In this document: one piece after another, positions 50,016 to 58,292 of the stretch
Position numbering within the stretch: the first letter of the stretch is position 1
Layout: each line of letters opens with the position of its first letter
Assembly (NCBI RefSeq): GCF_014764405.1
Contig: NZ_CP061725.1
Span: 806,001-870,000, forward strand
Reading direction: 5' to 3'
Origin: Micromonospora craniellae
GTDB taxonomy: Bacteria > Actinomycetota > Actinomycetes > Mycobacteriales > Micromonosporaceae
Length of the DNA stretch: 64,000 nt
Notes under the pieces: generated by a model
Seen by the model: only the letters and a program-made list of their open reading frames with translations
What the model was told of the DNA's origin: nothing
Database searches by the model: none
Program-made: the position numbers and the translations under genes

Positions 50016-50179
50016 GCGCCCCGGTCACGGGCACGCACGGTCACGGCCCGTCGCGGTACGCGACCGGCGGGTGGCCGGGGCGTGGTCTCCGCCGCGTCGC
50101 GTGGCGGCCTGTCGTACTCCTCCGGCAGGATGCAGGGCGTGTGTGCCGACCGCGACGACCAGCCGACCGGAGCTGCCTG

Positions 50180-51946
50180 ATGACTGACCAGGGGATCCAC
50201 AGTCCGGGCGAGATCGACGGCCCGGGCGAGGGGGTCGGCCGGGTGCTCGGCACCGCCGACGCCACACCGCTGCAGTTCTGGACGGCGGTCTCCCCCGGCA
50301 GTTACCTCCAGCTCGACGACGTGGTGGTCACCCGGCGGGAGCTGCCGGACCGCGAGCCGGTGACCATTGCCGGGGTGGTCACCCAGGTCCGCGCGCGGCA
50401 CGAGGGCGCGCAGTTCGACTCCGACGTGTTCGCGATCGCCGACGGCACGCTGCCGGCGCAGGTGCAGGAGGCCGCCGAGATCACCACCACCCGGGTGGAT
50501 CCGGAGTTCTACGTGCCGCCGCACCCGGGCGCGGTGGTGCACCGGGCCGAGGGCGACGCCCGCGCCCGGGCGCTGCACTTCGACCGGATGGAACGACGTG
50601 TCCCGATGGGCACCGGGCGGGACGGGGTGCCGGTCTACCTCAACGCCGACTTCCTCGACGGCACGCGCGGCGCGCACGTGTCGATCTCCGGCATCTCCGG
50701 GGTCGCCACCAAGACCAGCTTCGCCACCTTCCTGCTCTACTCGGTGTTCCGCTCCGGCCAGCTCGGCGGGGACGCGGTCAACGCCAAGGCGCTGATCTTC
50801 AACGTCAAGGGGGAGGACCTGCTCTTCCTCGACCACCCGAACGCCCGGCTGGACGACGCCACCCGGGCCGCGTACGCCCGGCTCGGCCTGGTCGCCGACG
50901 CCTTCCCGGACGTGCGGGTGTACGCCCCGCCGAGGGTCGGCGACTCCTCCGGCACACCCGACGTGCACAACCGACTGACCGGGGTGGACAGCTTCTACTG
51001 GACGCTGACCGAGTTCTGCGAGAAGCGCCTGCTGCCGTACGTCTTCGCCGACGCCGACGACGAGCGGCAGCAGTACACGATGGTGGTCCACTCGGTCGCC
51101 GCCCACCTGGCCCGCTACGCCCAGCCCGCCGACGGCGGGGTCAGCGTCGACGGGGTGCGGCTGGGCACCTACGCCGACCTCGTCGACCACATCGTCGAGC
51201 AGCTCAGCGACGACGAGACGCGCAGCGACTGGGCGGGCAGCGCGGTCGGCCTGGGCACGGTGAACGCCTTCGCCCGCCGACTGATCGGCAGCAAGAAGGA
51301 TCTGTCCCGGCTGATCCGGGGCGACCTGGCGACCCGCCGCCCGCACTCGATCAACACCGCCGAGTCGGCCCAGGTCACAGTCGTCGACCTGCACAACCTG
51401 CCGGATCGCGCGCAGCGCTTCGTGGTCGGCGTGACCCTCAAGACCGAGTTCGACAACAAGGAGAAACAAGGCGCCAAGCCGCTGCTGTTCGTGGTGCTCG
51501 ACGAGCTGAACAAGTACGCCCCCCGCGAGGGCGCCTCCCCCATCAAGGAGGTGCTGCTCGACATCGCCGAGCGGGGCCGCTCGCTCGGGGTGGTCCTGAT
51601 CGGCGCGCAGCAGACCGCCAGCGAGGTGGAGCGACGCATCGTCACCAACTCGGCGATCCGGGTGGTCGGCCGGCTCGACCCGGCCGAGGCGTCCCGCCCC
51701 GAGTACGGTTTCCTGCCCCCGGCGCAACGGCAGCGGGCGTTGCTGGCCAAGCCGGGCACGATGTTCGTCAACCAGCCCGACATCCCGGTGCCGCTCTGCC
51801 TGGAGTTCCCGTTCCCGGCGTGGGCCACCCGGGTCTCCGAGGCCGGTGCCGCCCCGTCGCAGACGCTGCGCTCGATCACCCAGTCCGCCGACCCGTTCGC
51901 CGTGGTGGGCACCGGCGGCGGCGCCGACGACGACATCCCCTTTTAG
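50180..51946 (+). CDS. herA: HerA-type ATPase (HAS-barrel/DUF87)
   Basis: Protein of 588 residues with a HerA layout. The N-terminal HAS-barrel (about 30-110, GSYLQLDDVVVTRRELPDRE, GVVTQVRARHEGAQFDSDVF) is followed by an FtsK/HerA-like ATPase: HVSISGISGVATKTSFATFL at the P-loop position (about 167-186), Walker B LLFVVLDELNKYAPREGASP, the sensor LGVVLIGAQQTASEVERRI and the arginine region RVVGRLDPAEASRPEYGF. The P-loop deviates: T-K-T-S instead of G-K-S/T. HerA is a DNA-pumping hexamer that works with NurA nuclease and Mre11-Rad50. Here SbcD, SbcC and NurA-like genes follow on the same strand. ATG 50180 is the first start before the barrel. Confidence 0.8.
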   Translation: MTDQGIHSPGEIDGPGEGVGRVLGTADATPLQFWTAVSPGSYLQLDDVVVTRRELPDREPVTIAGVVTQVRARHEGAQFDSDVFAIADGTLPAQVQEAAEITTTRVDPEFYVPPHPGAVVHRAEGDARARALHFDRMERRVPMGTGRDGVPVYLNADFLDGTRGAHVSISGISGVATKTSFATFLLYSVFRSGQLGGDAVNAKALIFNVKGEDLLFLDHPNARLDDATRAAYARLGLVADAFPDVRVYAPPRVGDSSGTPDVHNRLTGVDSFYWTLTEFCEKRLLPYVFADADDERQQYTMVVHSVAAHLARYAQPADGGVSVDGVRLGTYADLVDHIVEQLSDDETRSDWAGSAVGLGTVNAFARRLIGSKKDLSRLIRGDLATRRPHSINTAESAQVTVVDLHNLPDRAQRFVVGVTLKTEFDNKEKQGAKPLLFVVLDELNKYAPREGASPIKEVLLDIAERGRSLGVVLIGAQQTASEVERRIVTNSAIRVVGRLDPAEASRPEYGFLPPAQRQRALLAKPGTMFVNQPDIPVPLCLEFPFPAWATRVSEAGAAPSQTLRSITQSADPFAVVGTGGGADDDIPF

Positions 51947-51960
51947 AGAAAGGGCGAGTC

Positions 51961-52013
51961 CGGTGAGCGCGAGGAGTGCAGCGAAGCGGAGCCCCGCAGT
52001 CGCGAACGAAAGG
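51961..52013 (+). repeat. Intergenic repeat, copy 1
   Basis: About 52 bases beginning CGGTGAGCGCGAGGAGTGCA and ending GCGAACGAAAGG, nearly identical (one substitution, one extra A) to 55639-55690. It fills the herA-sbcD gap and provides the AAAGG ribosome site of sbcD. Confidence 0.85.
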
Positions 52014-52021
52014 CCAGTTCA

Positions 52022-53170
52022 GTGAAGATCCTGCACACCTCGGACTGGCACGTGGGCAAGGTCCTCAAGGGGCAGTCCCGGGCCGAGGAACACAAACAGG
52101 TGCTGGCCGGTGTCATCGACATCGCCCGCCAGGAGCGGCCCGACCTGGTCGTCATCGCGGGCGACCTCTACGACACCGCCGCACCGACGGCGGAGGCGAC
52201 CCGCCTGGTCACCCGGGCGCTGACCGCGCTGCGTCGCATCGGCGCGGACGTGGTGGCGATCGGCGGCAACCACGACAACGGGCCGGCGCTGGACGCGCTT
52301 CGGCCGTGGGCCGAGGCCGCCGGCATCACGCTGCGCGGCGCGGTCCGTGAGGATCCGGCCGAGCACGTCGTGGACGGCACCACCGCCGACGGGGAACGCT
52401 GGCGGTTGGCCGCGTTGCCGTTCCTGTCCCAGCGGTACGCGATCCGCGCGGTGGAGATGTACGAGCTGACCGCCGCCGAGACCAACCAGACGTACGCCGA
52501 CCACCTGGGGCGCATCCTCACCCGGCTCACCGAGGGCTTCGACGAGCCCGACCGGGTGCACCTGGTCACCGCTCACCTGACCGTGGTGGGCGCGACCACC
52601 GGTGGCGGCGAGCGGGACGCGCACACCGTGCTGGGTTACGCGGTACCCGCCACGGTCTTCCCCGGCACCGCGCACTACGTCGCGCTGGGGCACCTGCACC
52701 GTGCGCAGCGGGTGCAGGGGCCGTGCCCGATCCGCTACAGCGGCGCGCCGCTCGCGGTGGACTTCGGCGAGCAGGAGAACGTCCCGTCGGTGACCCTGGT
52801 CGAGGTGAGCGCGACGACGGCGGCGCGGGTCCGGGAGGTGCCGGTGGCCGAGGCGACGGCGCTGCGCACGGTACGCGGCACGCTGGCCCAGCTCGCCGAG
52901 ATCACCCCGCCGGAGGGCTGGCTGCGGGTGTACGTCCGCGAGCAGCCCCGGGCCGGGCTGCGGGAGGAGGTGCAGGAGTTGCTCCCCCGCGCGTTGGAGA
53001 TCCGCATCGACCCGGAGCTGGTGCCCGCGCCGGGCAGTGGCACCCGGGTCGCCCAGCGGGCCGGGCGGTCACCCCGCCAGCTCTTCGCCGACTACCTGGA
53101 CAGCCGGGGTCACGCCGACGACGGGGTCCGGGAACTCTTCGACGAGCTGATCGAGGAGGTCGATCACTGA
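52022..53170 (+). CDS. sbcD: SbcD/Mre11 exonuclease
   Basis: Metallophosphoesterase nuclease of 382 residues that acts with SbcC on DNA ends. Mre11 motifs: MKILHTSDWHVGK (D, H), VVIAGDLYDTAAPT, IGGNHDNGPALDAL, HLVTAHLTVVG, and VALGHLHRAQRV. The C-terminal part holds the Rad50-binding and capping region. GTG 52022 has AAAGG 8 bases upstream inside the intergenic repeat. Its stop overlaps the SbcC start (TGATG). Confidence 0.95.
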   Translation: MKILHTSDWHVGKVLKGQSRAEEHKQVLAGVIDIARQERPDLVVIAGDLYDTAAPTAEATRLVTRALTALRRIGADVVAIGGNHDNGPALDALRPWAEAAGITLRGAVREDPAEHVVDGTTADGERWRLAALPFLSQRYAIRAVEMYELTAAETNQTYADHLGRILTRLTEGFDEPDRVHLVTAHLTVVGATTGGGERDAHTVLGYAVPATVFPGTAHYVALGHLHRAQRVQGPCPIRYSGAPLAVDFGEQENVPSVTLVEVSATTAARVREVPVAEATALRTVRGTLAQLAEITPPEGWLRVYVREQPRAGLREEVQELLPRALEIRIDPELVPAPGSGTRVAQRAGRSPRQLFADYLDSRGHADDGVRELFDELIEEVDH

Positions 53171-55644
53171 TGCGGCCGATGCGGCTGGACATGGCGGGCT
53201 TCACCGTCTTCCGCGAGGAGACCACCGTCGACTTCACCGACGCCGACTTCTTCGCCCTGGTCGGGCCGACCGGCTCGGGCAAGTCGACGGTGCTCGACGC
53301 GATCTGTTTCGCGCTCTATGGCACGGTGCCGCGCTGGGGTGGCGCGCGGGGGCTCGGCAACGCGCTGGCCCCGTCGTCGACCGAGGCGCGGGTCCGGCTG
53401 GTCTTCGAGTCCGGCGGGGCCCGCTACGTGGCCACCCGGGTGGTGCGCCGGGACAGCCGGGGCAACGCGAAGACCGCGAACGCCGGTCTGCAACTGATGC
53501 CCGACGGCTTCGACGTCACCAAGCTGGACACCGGGCTCAGCCCGGAGGACCTGGGCGAGGTGGTCGCCGGTACGCCGGCCGACATGGAGGCCGCCGTGCT
53601 GGAGGCGGTGGGCCTGCCGTACGAGCAGTTCACCAGTTGCGTGGTGTTGCCGCAGGGACAGTTCGCCGACTTCCTGCACGCCCGCCCGGCGACCCGGCAG
53701 CAGATCCTGGTCAACCTGCTCGGTCTCGGCGTCTACGAGCAGGTGCAGCAGCGGGCCACCACCCGCGCCGGACAGGCCGAGGCCAAGCTGGAGGCGGTCG
53801 ACCAACTGCTGGCCGGGCTCGCCGACACCGACGACGCCACACTGGCGCAGGTCACCGACCAGGTCGACCGGATGCGGGACCTGGCGGAGGCGGTGGAGCG
53901 GTGCGTACCGGAGCTGGACGCGGCGCGGGCGACGGTGCGCGAGGCCGGTGCGGCGCTGGCCGCGCTGGACGCCGAGTTGACCGTGCTGGGCGACGTCCGG
54001 GCGCCGGACGGGGTGGCCGAGGTGGCCCGGGCGGTGGACGCCGCGCGGGCCGAGGCCGACGCGGCGGCGGGCGCGGTGTCGCTGGCCGAGGAGCGCGAGG
54101 AGAAGCTGCGCGGGGAGTTGGCCGCCGCCGGTGACGAGAGCGCGCTGCGGATGCTGCTGCGGGCGTACGCCGACCGGGAGCGGCTCGCCGCCGAGGCGGA
54201 GCAGGTACGCGCCGTGGTGGAGACCGCCGGCGCCGAGCACGAGGCGGCGGTCGAGGCGCTGACCGAGGCGCGGACGGCGGCCGAGGGCGCCGAGGCGGAC
54301 CTGGCGGCGGCGTTCCAGGCCCACGAGGAGGCAAAGGCGGCCGATCAGGCGGTGGCGCTGCGGGCGCACCTGACCGACGGGCAGTCCTGCCCGGTCTGCG
54401 AACAGACCGTCGCCCGGGTGCCGGCGATGCCCGCCGGTTCGGCGGTGGCGCAGGCGGTGGCGGCCGGCAAGGCGGCGCGGACGGCCAGCGAGGCGGCCAA
54501 GCGGCTGCTGGCCGACCGCGACTCGGCCGCCCGCGACCTGGAGCGGGTGCTGCTGCGGGCCCGCGCCGAGCAGGACGGGCTGCGGGCCCGCCAGACCGAG
54601 TTGGACGAACGGCTGGCCGGTGCGGCCACCGCCGAGGCGCTGCGGGCGACGCTTGCCGAGCTCGCGCGGCTGCGGCAGGGGCTCGACGAGGCGGCAGCGG
54701 CGGTCCGCGCCGGTCGGGACACCGCTCGGCGGGCGCGGGGGGCGTTTGACGCGGCGCAGGAGCGACTGCGGTCGGCGTGGCGGCGTTTCGACGGCGTCCG
54801 GGACGGCGTGGCCCGGTTCGGGCCGCCGGCGGCCGACCGGGACGACGTCGCCGCCGCGTGGACCGCACTGTCGGAGTGGGCCCGGGAGCAGGCGCGGCAA
54901 CGCCAGACGCTGCGGGCCGGGTCGGCGGCGTCGGTCGCCGCTGCCGAGACGGTGGCCACCGAGGTCGCGGCCCGGATCGCGGGCATCTTCACCGCCGCCG
55001 ACCTGCCCGCTCCCGACGATCCGGTACGCGCCGCCACGGTCGCCGTGGAGCGCGCCGAGGCCGACCTGCGCCGGTTGACCGAACGCCGGGCCCAGGCCGA
55101 GGAGCTGCGCGCCCAGCGGGCCGGGCACGAACGGCAGGCCCGGGTGGCCCGGGCGCTGGCTGGGCACCTGCGGGCCAACAACTTCGAGCGGTGGCTGCTG
55201 GCCGAAGCGCTGGACCTGCTGGTCGACGGCGCCTCGGGGATCCTGCGGGAACTCTCCGGCGGGCAGTACGACCTGGTCCACGACAAGGGCGAGTTCTTCG
55301 TCGTCGACCACTACGACGCCGGGCTGCGTCGCGGGGTGCGCACCCTCTCCGGCGGTGAGACGTTCCAGGCGTCCCTGTCGTTGGCGCTGGCGCTCTCCGA
55401 GCAGTTGGCCGGGATGTCCACCACGGCGGCCAGCCTGGAGTCGATCGTGCTGGACGAGGGCTTCGGCACCCTCGACGCGGCCACTCTCGACACGGTCGCC
55501 GCCACACTGGAGAACCTGGCCGCCCGGGGCGACCGGATGGTCGGCGTGGTCACCCACGTACCGGCCCTGGCCGAACGCATCCCGGTCCGCTTCGAGGTCC
55601 GCAAGGACGCCCGCTCGGCCCGCATCGAACGGACCGGCCGGTGA
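53170..55644 (+). CDS. sbcC: SbcC/Rad50 SMC-like ATPase
   Basis: SMC-like ATPase of 824 residues. Walker A FALVGPTGSGKSTVLDAICF at residues 28-47; coiled coils flank a zinc hook CPVCEQTV (about residue 405); signature LSGGETFQASLSLALALSEQ and Walker B SLESIVLDEGFGTLDAATL near the end. It is shorter than E. coli SbcC (about 1050), in keeping with actinomycete members. It opens DNA ends and controls SbcD nuclease activity. Coupled to sbcD by TGATG; the stop is directly followed by the second intergenic repeat and the NurA-like gene. Confidence 0.94.
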   Translation: MRPMRLDMAGFTVFREETTVDFTDADFFALVGPTGSGKSTVLDAICFALYGTVPRWGGARGLGNALAPSSTEARVRLVFESGGARYVATRVVRRDSRGNAKTANAGLQLMPDGFDVTKLDTGLSPEDLGEVVAGTPADMEAAVLEAVGLPYEQFTSCVVLPQGQFADFLHARPATRQQILVNLLGLGVYEQVQQRATTRAGQAEAKLEAVDQLLAGLADTDDATLAQVTDQVDRMRDLAEAVERCVPELDAARATVREAGAALAALDAELTVLGDVRAPDGVAEVARAVDAARAEADAAAGAVSLAEEREEKLRGELAAAGDESALRMLLRAYADRERLAAEAEQVRAVVETAGAEHEAAVEALTEARTAAEGAEADLAAAFQAHEEAKAADQAVALRAHLTDGQSCPVCEQTVARVPAMPAGSAVAQAVAAGKAARTASEAAKRLLADRDSAARDLERVLLRARAEQDGLRARQTELDERLAGAATAEALRATLAELARLRQGLDEAAAAVRAGRDTARRARGAFDAAQERLRSAWRRFDGVRDGVARFGPPAADRDDVAAAWTALSEWAREQARQRQTLRAGSAASVAAAETVATEVAARIAGIFTAADLPAPDDPVRAATVAVERAEADLRRLTERRAQAEELRAQRAGHERQARVARALAGHLRANNFERWLLAEALDLLVDGASGILRELSGGQYDLVHDKGEFFVVDHYDAGLRRGVRTLSGGETFQASLSLALALSEQLAGMSTTAASLESIVLDEGFGTLDAATLDTVAATLENLAARGDRMVGVVTHVPALAERIPVRFEVRKDARSARIERTGR

Positions 55645-55690
55645 GCGCGAGGAGTGCAGCGCAGCGGAGCCCCGCAGTCGCGAACGAAGG
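55639..55690 (+). repeat. Intergenic repeat, copy 2
   Basis: Near-identical to 51961-52013, beginning at the sbcC stop codon. It supplies GAAGGG as the ribosome site for the NurA-like gene. Imperfect inverted arms (CGCGA near the start, TCGCG near the end) indicate a possible hairpin. Confidence 0.85.
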
Positions 55691-55699
55691 GCAAGTCCC

Positions 55700-56659
55700 G
55701 TGAGCGCGGGGCGGTTCTTCGTCGACGCGTGGGATCCCGCCTACGGGGCGTCGTTCGAGGCGTCCACGGCGGGTCCGGCCGCGCCGAGCAGCGCCCAGGT
55801 CGAGGCGGATCACGAACTGCCCGTGGTGGACTGGCGGGCGATCGGCCCTCGTCCCGGTGTCCGCGCCCCGGACGTGGTGTTGCTGGTCGACGGGGTACGC
55901 CGGATCGACGCCAGCGTCTGGACGGCGGAGGAGGACGGTACGTCGTTCCCCGGCCTGGCCGCCTCGTACGCCGCCGGGGTGGTCCGGTGCGACCTGCAGC
56001 AGGGCGCGGCCCGGTTGGCCGGCGCCCAGGTGGGCCGGGGCCTGTTCACGGCCAGCCCGTCGGCCACCGACGTGGTCGCCGGCACCGTCCGCTATCCGGT
56101 GCACCGGGTCAGCGGCAGCGGGGAGTTGGCCAAGCTGCCGGCCGCCGTGCAGGGGCCGCTGACCGCGCTGGAGGTGGAGGTCTCGGCCGCCGCGCGTACC
56201 GATGACGACCTGCTGGTGGTGGACGGTCCGTTACGCAACCGGCGGCAGTTGCCGCGCACCCTCGGCTACATCAAGACCCAGCACAGCCAGTACCTCGACG
56301 CCCGGCTCACCGCGGTGGTCACCGGGCTCGCCGCCGGCCATCGCTCGCCGGTGTTCCGTCTGGGCACGGCGTGGGGCGGATGGTCGTGGTATCTGCGGCT
56401 GCCGGTGGCCGCCGGTGCGCCCTGGGCCGGGATCGTCCGGTTGGAATGCTCGGCGGACCTGGAGATCGCCGAGGCGGTGCGGCTGGCCGACCTGTCGCTG
56501 GTCACCCTGCCCCGCTTCGCCTCCACGCCCTACAAGGACCCCCGGGCCCCGCAGAACCTAATTCCGATCGCCGGGCTGGAACGGCTGCTGCGGTCCCGGT
56601 TGGGCGACTCCCGGCTGCTGCACCGCGCGCTGACCGCCGCCGCGCGGACGGGCCGCTGA
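55700..56659 (+). CDS. nurA: NurA-like nuclease
   Basis: Protein of 319 residues resembling NurA, the 5'-to-3' nuclease partner of HerA. The family layout is visible: a first acidic motif in VVLLVDGVRRIDASVW (about 54-69), a second in DLLVVDGPLRNRRQL followed by YIKTQHSQYLDARLTAV, and the C-terminal stretch PYKDPRAPQNLIPIAGLERL which corresponds to the usual PYP-L motif before the last helix. It is fourth in order after herA, sbcD and sbcC. The GTG is preceded by GAAGGG; a TGATG overlap couples it to the next gene. The assignment rests on motif pattern and context. Confidence 0.68.
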   Translation: MSAGRFFVDAWDPAYGASFEASTAGPAAPSSAQVEADHELPVVDWRAIGPRPGVRAPDVVLLVDGVRRIDASVWTAEEDGTSFPGLAASYAAGVVRCDLQQGAARLAGAQVGRGLFTASPSATDVVAGTVRYPVHRVSGSGELAKLPAAVQGPLTALEVEVSAAARTDDDLLVVDGPLRNRRQLPRTLGYIKTQHSQYLDARLTAVVTGLAAGHRSPVFRLGTAWGGWSWYLRLPVAAGAPWAGIVRLECSADLEIAEAVRLADLSLVTLPRFASTPYKDPRAPQNLIPIAGLERLLRSRLGDSRLLHRALTAAARTGR

Positions 56660-57516
56660 TGGGGCGGAGACGCGACGCCGACCGGATCAGCGTGCGGGTC
56701 GACACCGGGCAGGCCGAGCTGGCGCCCGACCCGGACCGGCCCGGAGGGTGGACGTTGCTGCTGGACGGCGCCCCGCAGTCGCATGTGGACCTGAGCGACC
56801 CGACCCACCTGGAGTTCGAGTACGTGCGCCGGCTGGCCGCCGCGACCGACCTGGTCGCGCCCGCCGGGACACCGTTGCGGGTGCTGCACCTGGGCGGCGG
56901 TGCGCTCACCCTGCCCCGGTACGTCGCCGCCACCCGGCCCGGTTCGGTGCAGCGGGTGGTCGAGGTGGACGGTGCGCTGGTCGACCTGGTCCGGCGGGAG
57001 CTGCCCTGGCGGCCCGATCCGCGACTCAAGGTCCGGGTGGGCGACGCGCGGGCGGTGCTGGCCGCCGGCCGGGACGCCGGCTACGACGTGATCGTCGCGG
57101 ACGTCTTCGCCGGCTCCCGGACGCCGGCCCGGCTGACGTCGGTCGAGTTCGCCACCGAGGTGGCCCGGGTGCTGCGACCGGACGGCTGGTATCTGGCCAA
57201 TGTGGCCGACGGGCCGCCGCTACGGTACGCCCGTGGGCAGGTCGCGACCGTCCGCGAGCTGCTGCCCCGGGCCTGCCTGGTGGCCGACGCCGCGGTGCTG
57301 CGCGGGCGGCGCTACGGCAACCTGGTGCTGGTGGCCGGCCGTCAGGAGCCGCCGGTGGCGGCGTTGACCCGGCGGGCCGCCGGTGACTGGTTCCCCGGTC
57401 GGGTGCTGGCCGGCGCGGACCTCGACCGGTTCTCCGCCGGGGCCCCGGTGGTACGCGACAGCGACGCCAGCGACTCCACACCGCCTCCGCCGGGGATTTT
57501 TTCCGTCCGCCGTTGA
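56659..57516 (+). CDS. Spermidine-synthase-like SAM-binding protein
   Basis: Protein of 285 residues with the Rossmann methyltransferase fold of the spermidine synthase group: motif I VLHLGGGALTLPRYVAATRP, the acidic QRVVEVDGALVDLVRREL, VRVGDARAVLAAGRDAGYDV and VIVADVFAGSRTPARLTS. It lacks the N-terminal beta-domain typical of polyamine synthases and may be a methyltransferase or a nucleotide-binding companion. It overlaps the NurA-like gene by TGATG, so it is the last gene of the herA unit. Its role there is unknown. Confidence 0.78.
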   Translation: MGRRRDADRISVRVDTGQAELAPDPDRPGGWTLLLDGAPQSHVDLSDPTHLEFEYVRRLAAATDLVAPAGTPLRVLHLGGGALTLPRYVAATRPGSVQRVVEVDGALVDLVRRELPWRPDPRLKVRVGDARAVLAAGRDAGYDVIVADVFAGSRTPARLTSVEFATEVARVLRPDGWYLANVADGPPLRYARGQVATVRELLPRACLVADAAVLRGRRYGNLVLVAGRQEPPVAALTRRAAGDWFPGRVLAGADLDRFSAGAPVVRDSDASDSTPPPPGIFSVRR

Positions 57517-57719
57517 TCCGTTCGGCGAGGCCCTCCGTACTACCCGGCAGCCATGCCCGTGGGGGGACGGCTTCTGTCCAGGGACATCCGGAGGTCTGCA
57601 TGCATGCACTGGCGGTCGGTTGGCAAGGCGACCGGGTGCGGGCGGACTGGATGTCCGCGCGATCCCAGTCGCGGCCGACCACGTCCGATCGTGGGGTCGA
57701 CTCCCGCGCGACGCCTCGC

Positions 57720-57725
57720 CAGAAT
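57720..57725 (+). promoter_or_regulatory. -10 element of a leaderless sigma-factor promoter
   Basis: CAGAAT, 6 bases before the GTG at 57732; no ribosome site. The first base departs from TANNNT, so support is modest. Confidence 0.35.
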
Positions 57726-57731
57726 AGCCCG

Positions 57732-58292
57732 GTGACGCCGCGACCCGCCCCTGGCCGGCACCAGGCCACGACGACTGAAGCCGCCCACTCCGACCAGTTG
57801 ATCCGCACGCTGTACGCCGAGCACGCCGGCCCGCTGCTGATGTTCGTGATGCGGCTGACCGGTGGGGACCGGCAGCGGGCGGAGGACATCGTCCAGGAGA
57901 CGCTGCTGCGGGCCTGGCGCAACGCGCACCGGCTGGGTACGCAGGGACAGGGATCGCTTCGGCCGTGGCTGGTGACGGTGGCCCGCCGGATCGCCATCGA
58001 CGAGCACCGCAGCGAGCAGGCCCGCCCGGCCGAGACGTACGACCGGGATCTGACCGCCTTCGCCGAGTCGGACAGCACCGATCGGGTGCTGCGCTCGATG
58101 ACGGTGGCGGACGCGTTGCGTACCTTGAGTCAATCGCACCGGGAGATCCTGGTGGCGACGTACTTCCGGGGCCGGACGGTCCCGGAGGCGGCCGAGGAGC
58201 TCGGGCTGCCGTTGGGCACCGCGAAGTCGCGGGTCTACTACGCGCTGCGCGCGCTGCGCACAGCTCTGCAGGAACGGGGGGTGACGGAATGA
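57732..58292 (+). CDS. ECF-type RNA polymerase sigma factor
   Basis: Sigma factor of 186 residues. Sigma-2 about 20-95: LIRTLYAEHAGPLLMFVMRL then AEDIVQETLLRAWRNAHRL; sigma-4 about 130-180: LSQSHREILVATYFRGRTVP then EAAEELGLPLGTAKSRVYYA. It resembles the SigL/SigK-type ECF sigmas paired with a zinc anti-sigma factor. The stop overlaps the ATG of that anti-sigma gene (ATGA). The longer open frame to 57513 is not protein-like before the GTG. It directs RNA polymerase to stress promoters; a candidate target is the lipoprotein gene at 59262. Confidence 0.9.
   Translation: MTPRPAPGRHQATTTEAAHSDQLIRTLYAEHAGPLLMFVMRLTGGDRQRAEDIVQETLLRAWRNAHRLGTQGQGSLRPWLVTVARRIAIDEHRSEQARPAETYDRDLTAFAESDSTDRVLRSMTVADALRTLSQSHREILVATYFRGRTVPEAAEELGLPLGTAKSRVYYALRALRTALQERGVTE

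Noticed and set aside
53164..55557. 797-codon minus-strand frame opposite sbcC
   Set aside because: Same artefact; the plus strand has all Rad50 motifs.
57496..57516. T-run near the end of the SAM-protein gene as an intrinsic terminator
   Set aside because: No stem precedes it and it lies within the coding frame.
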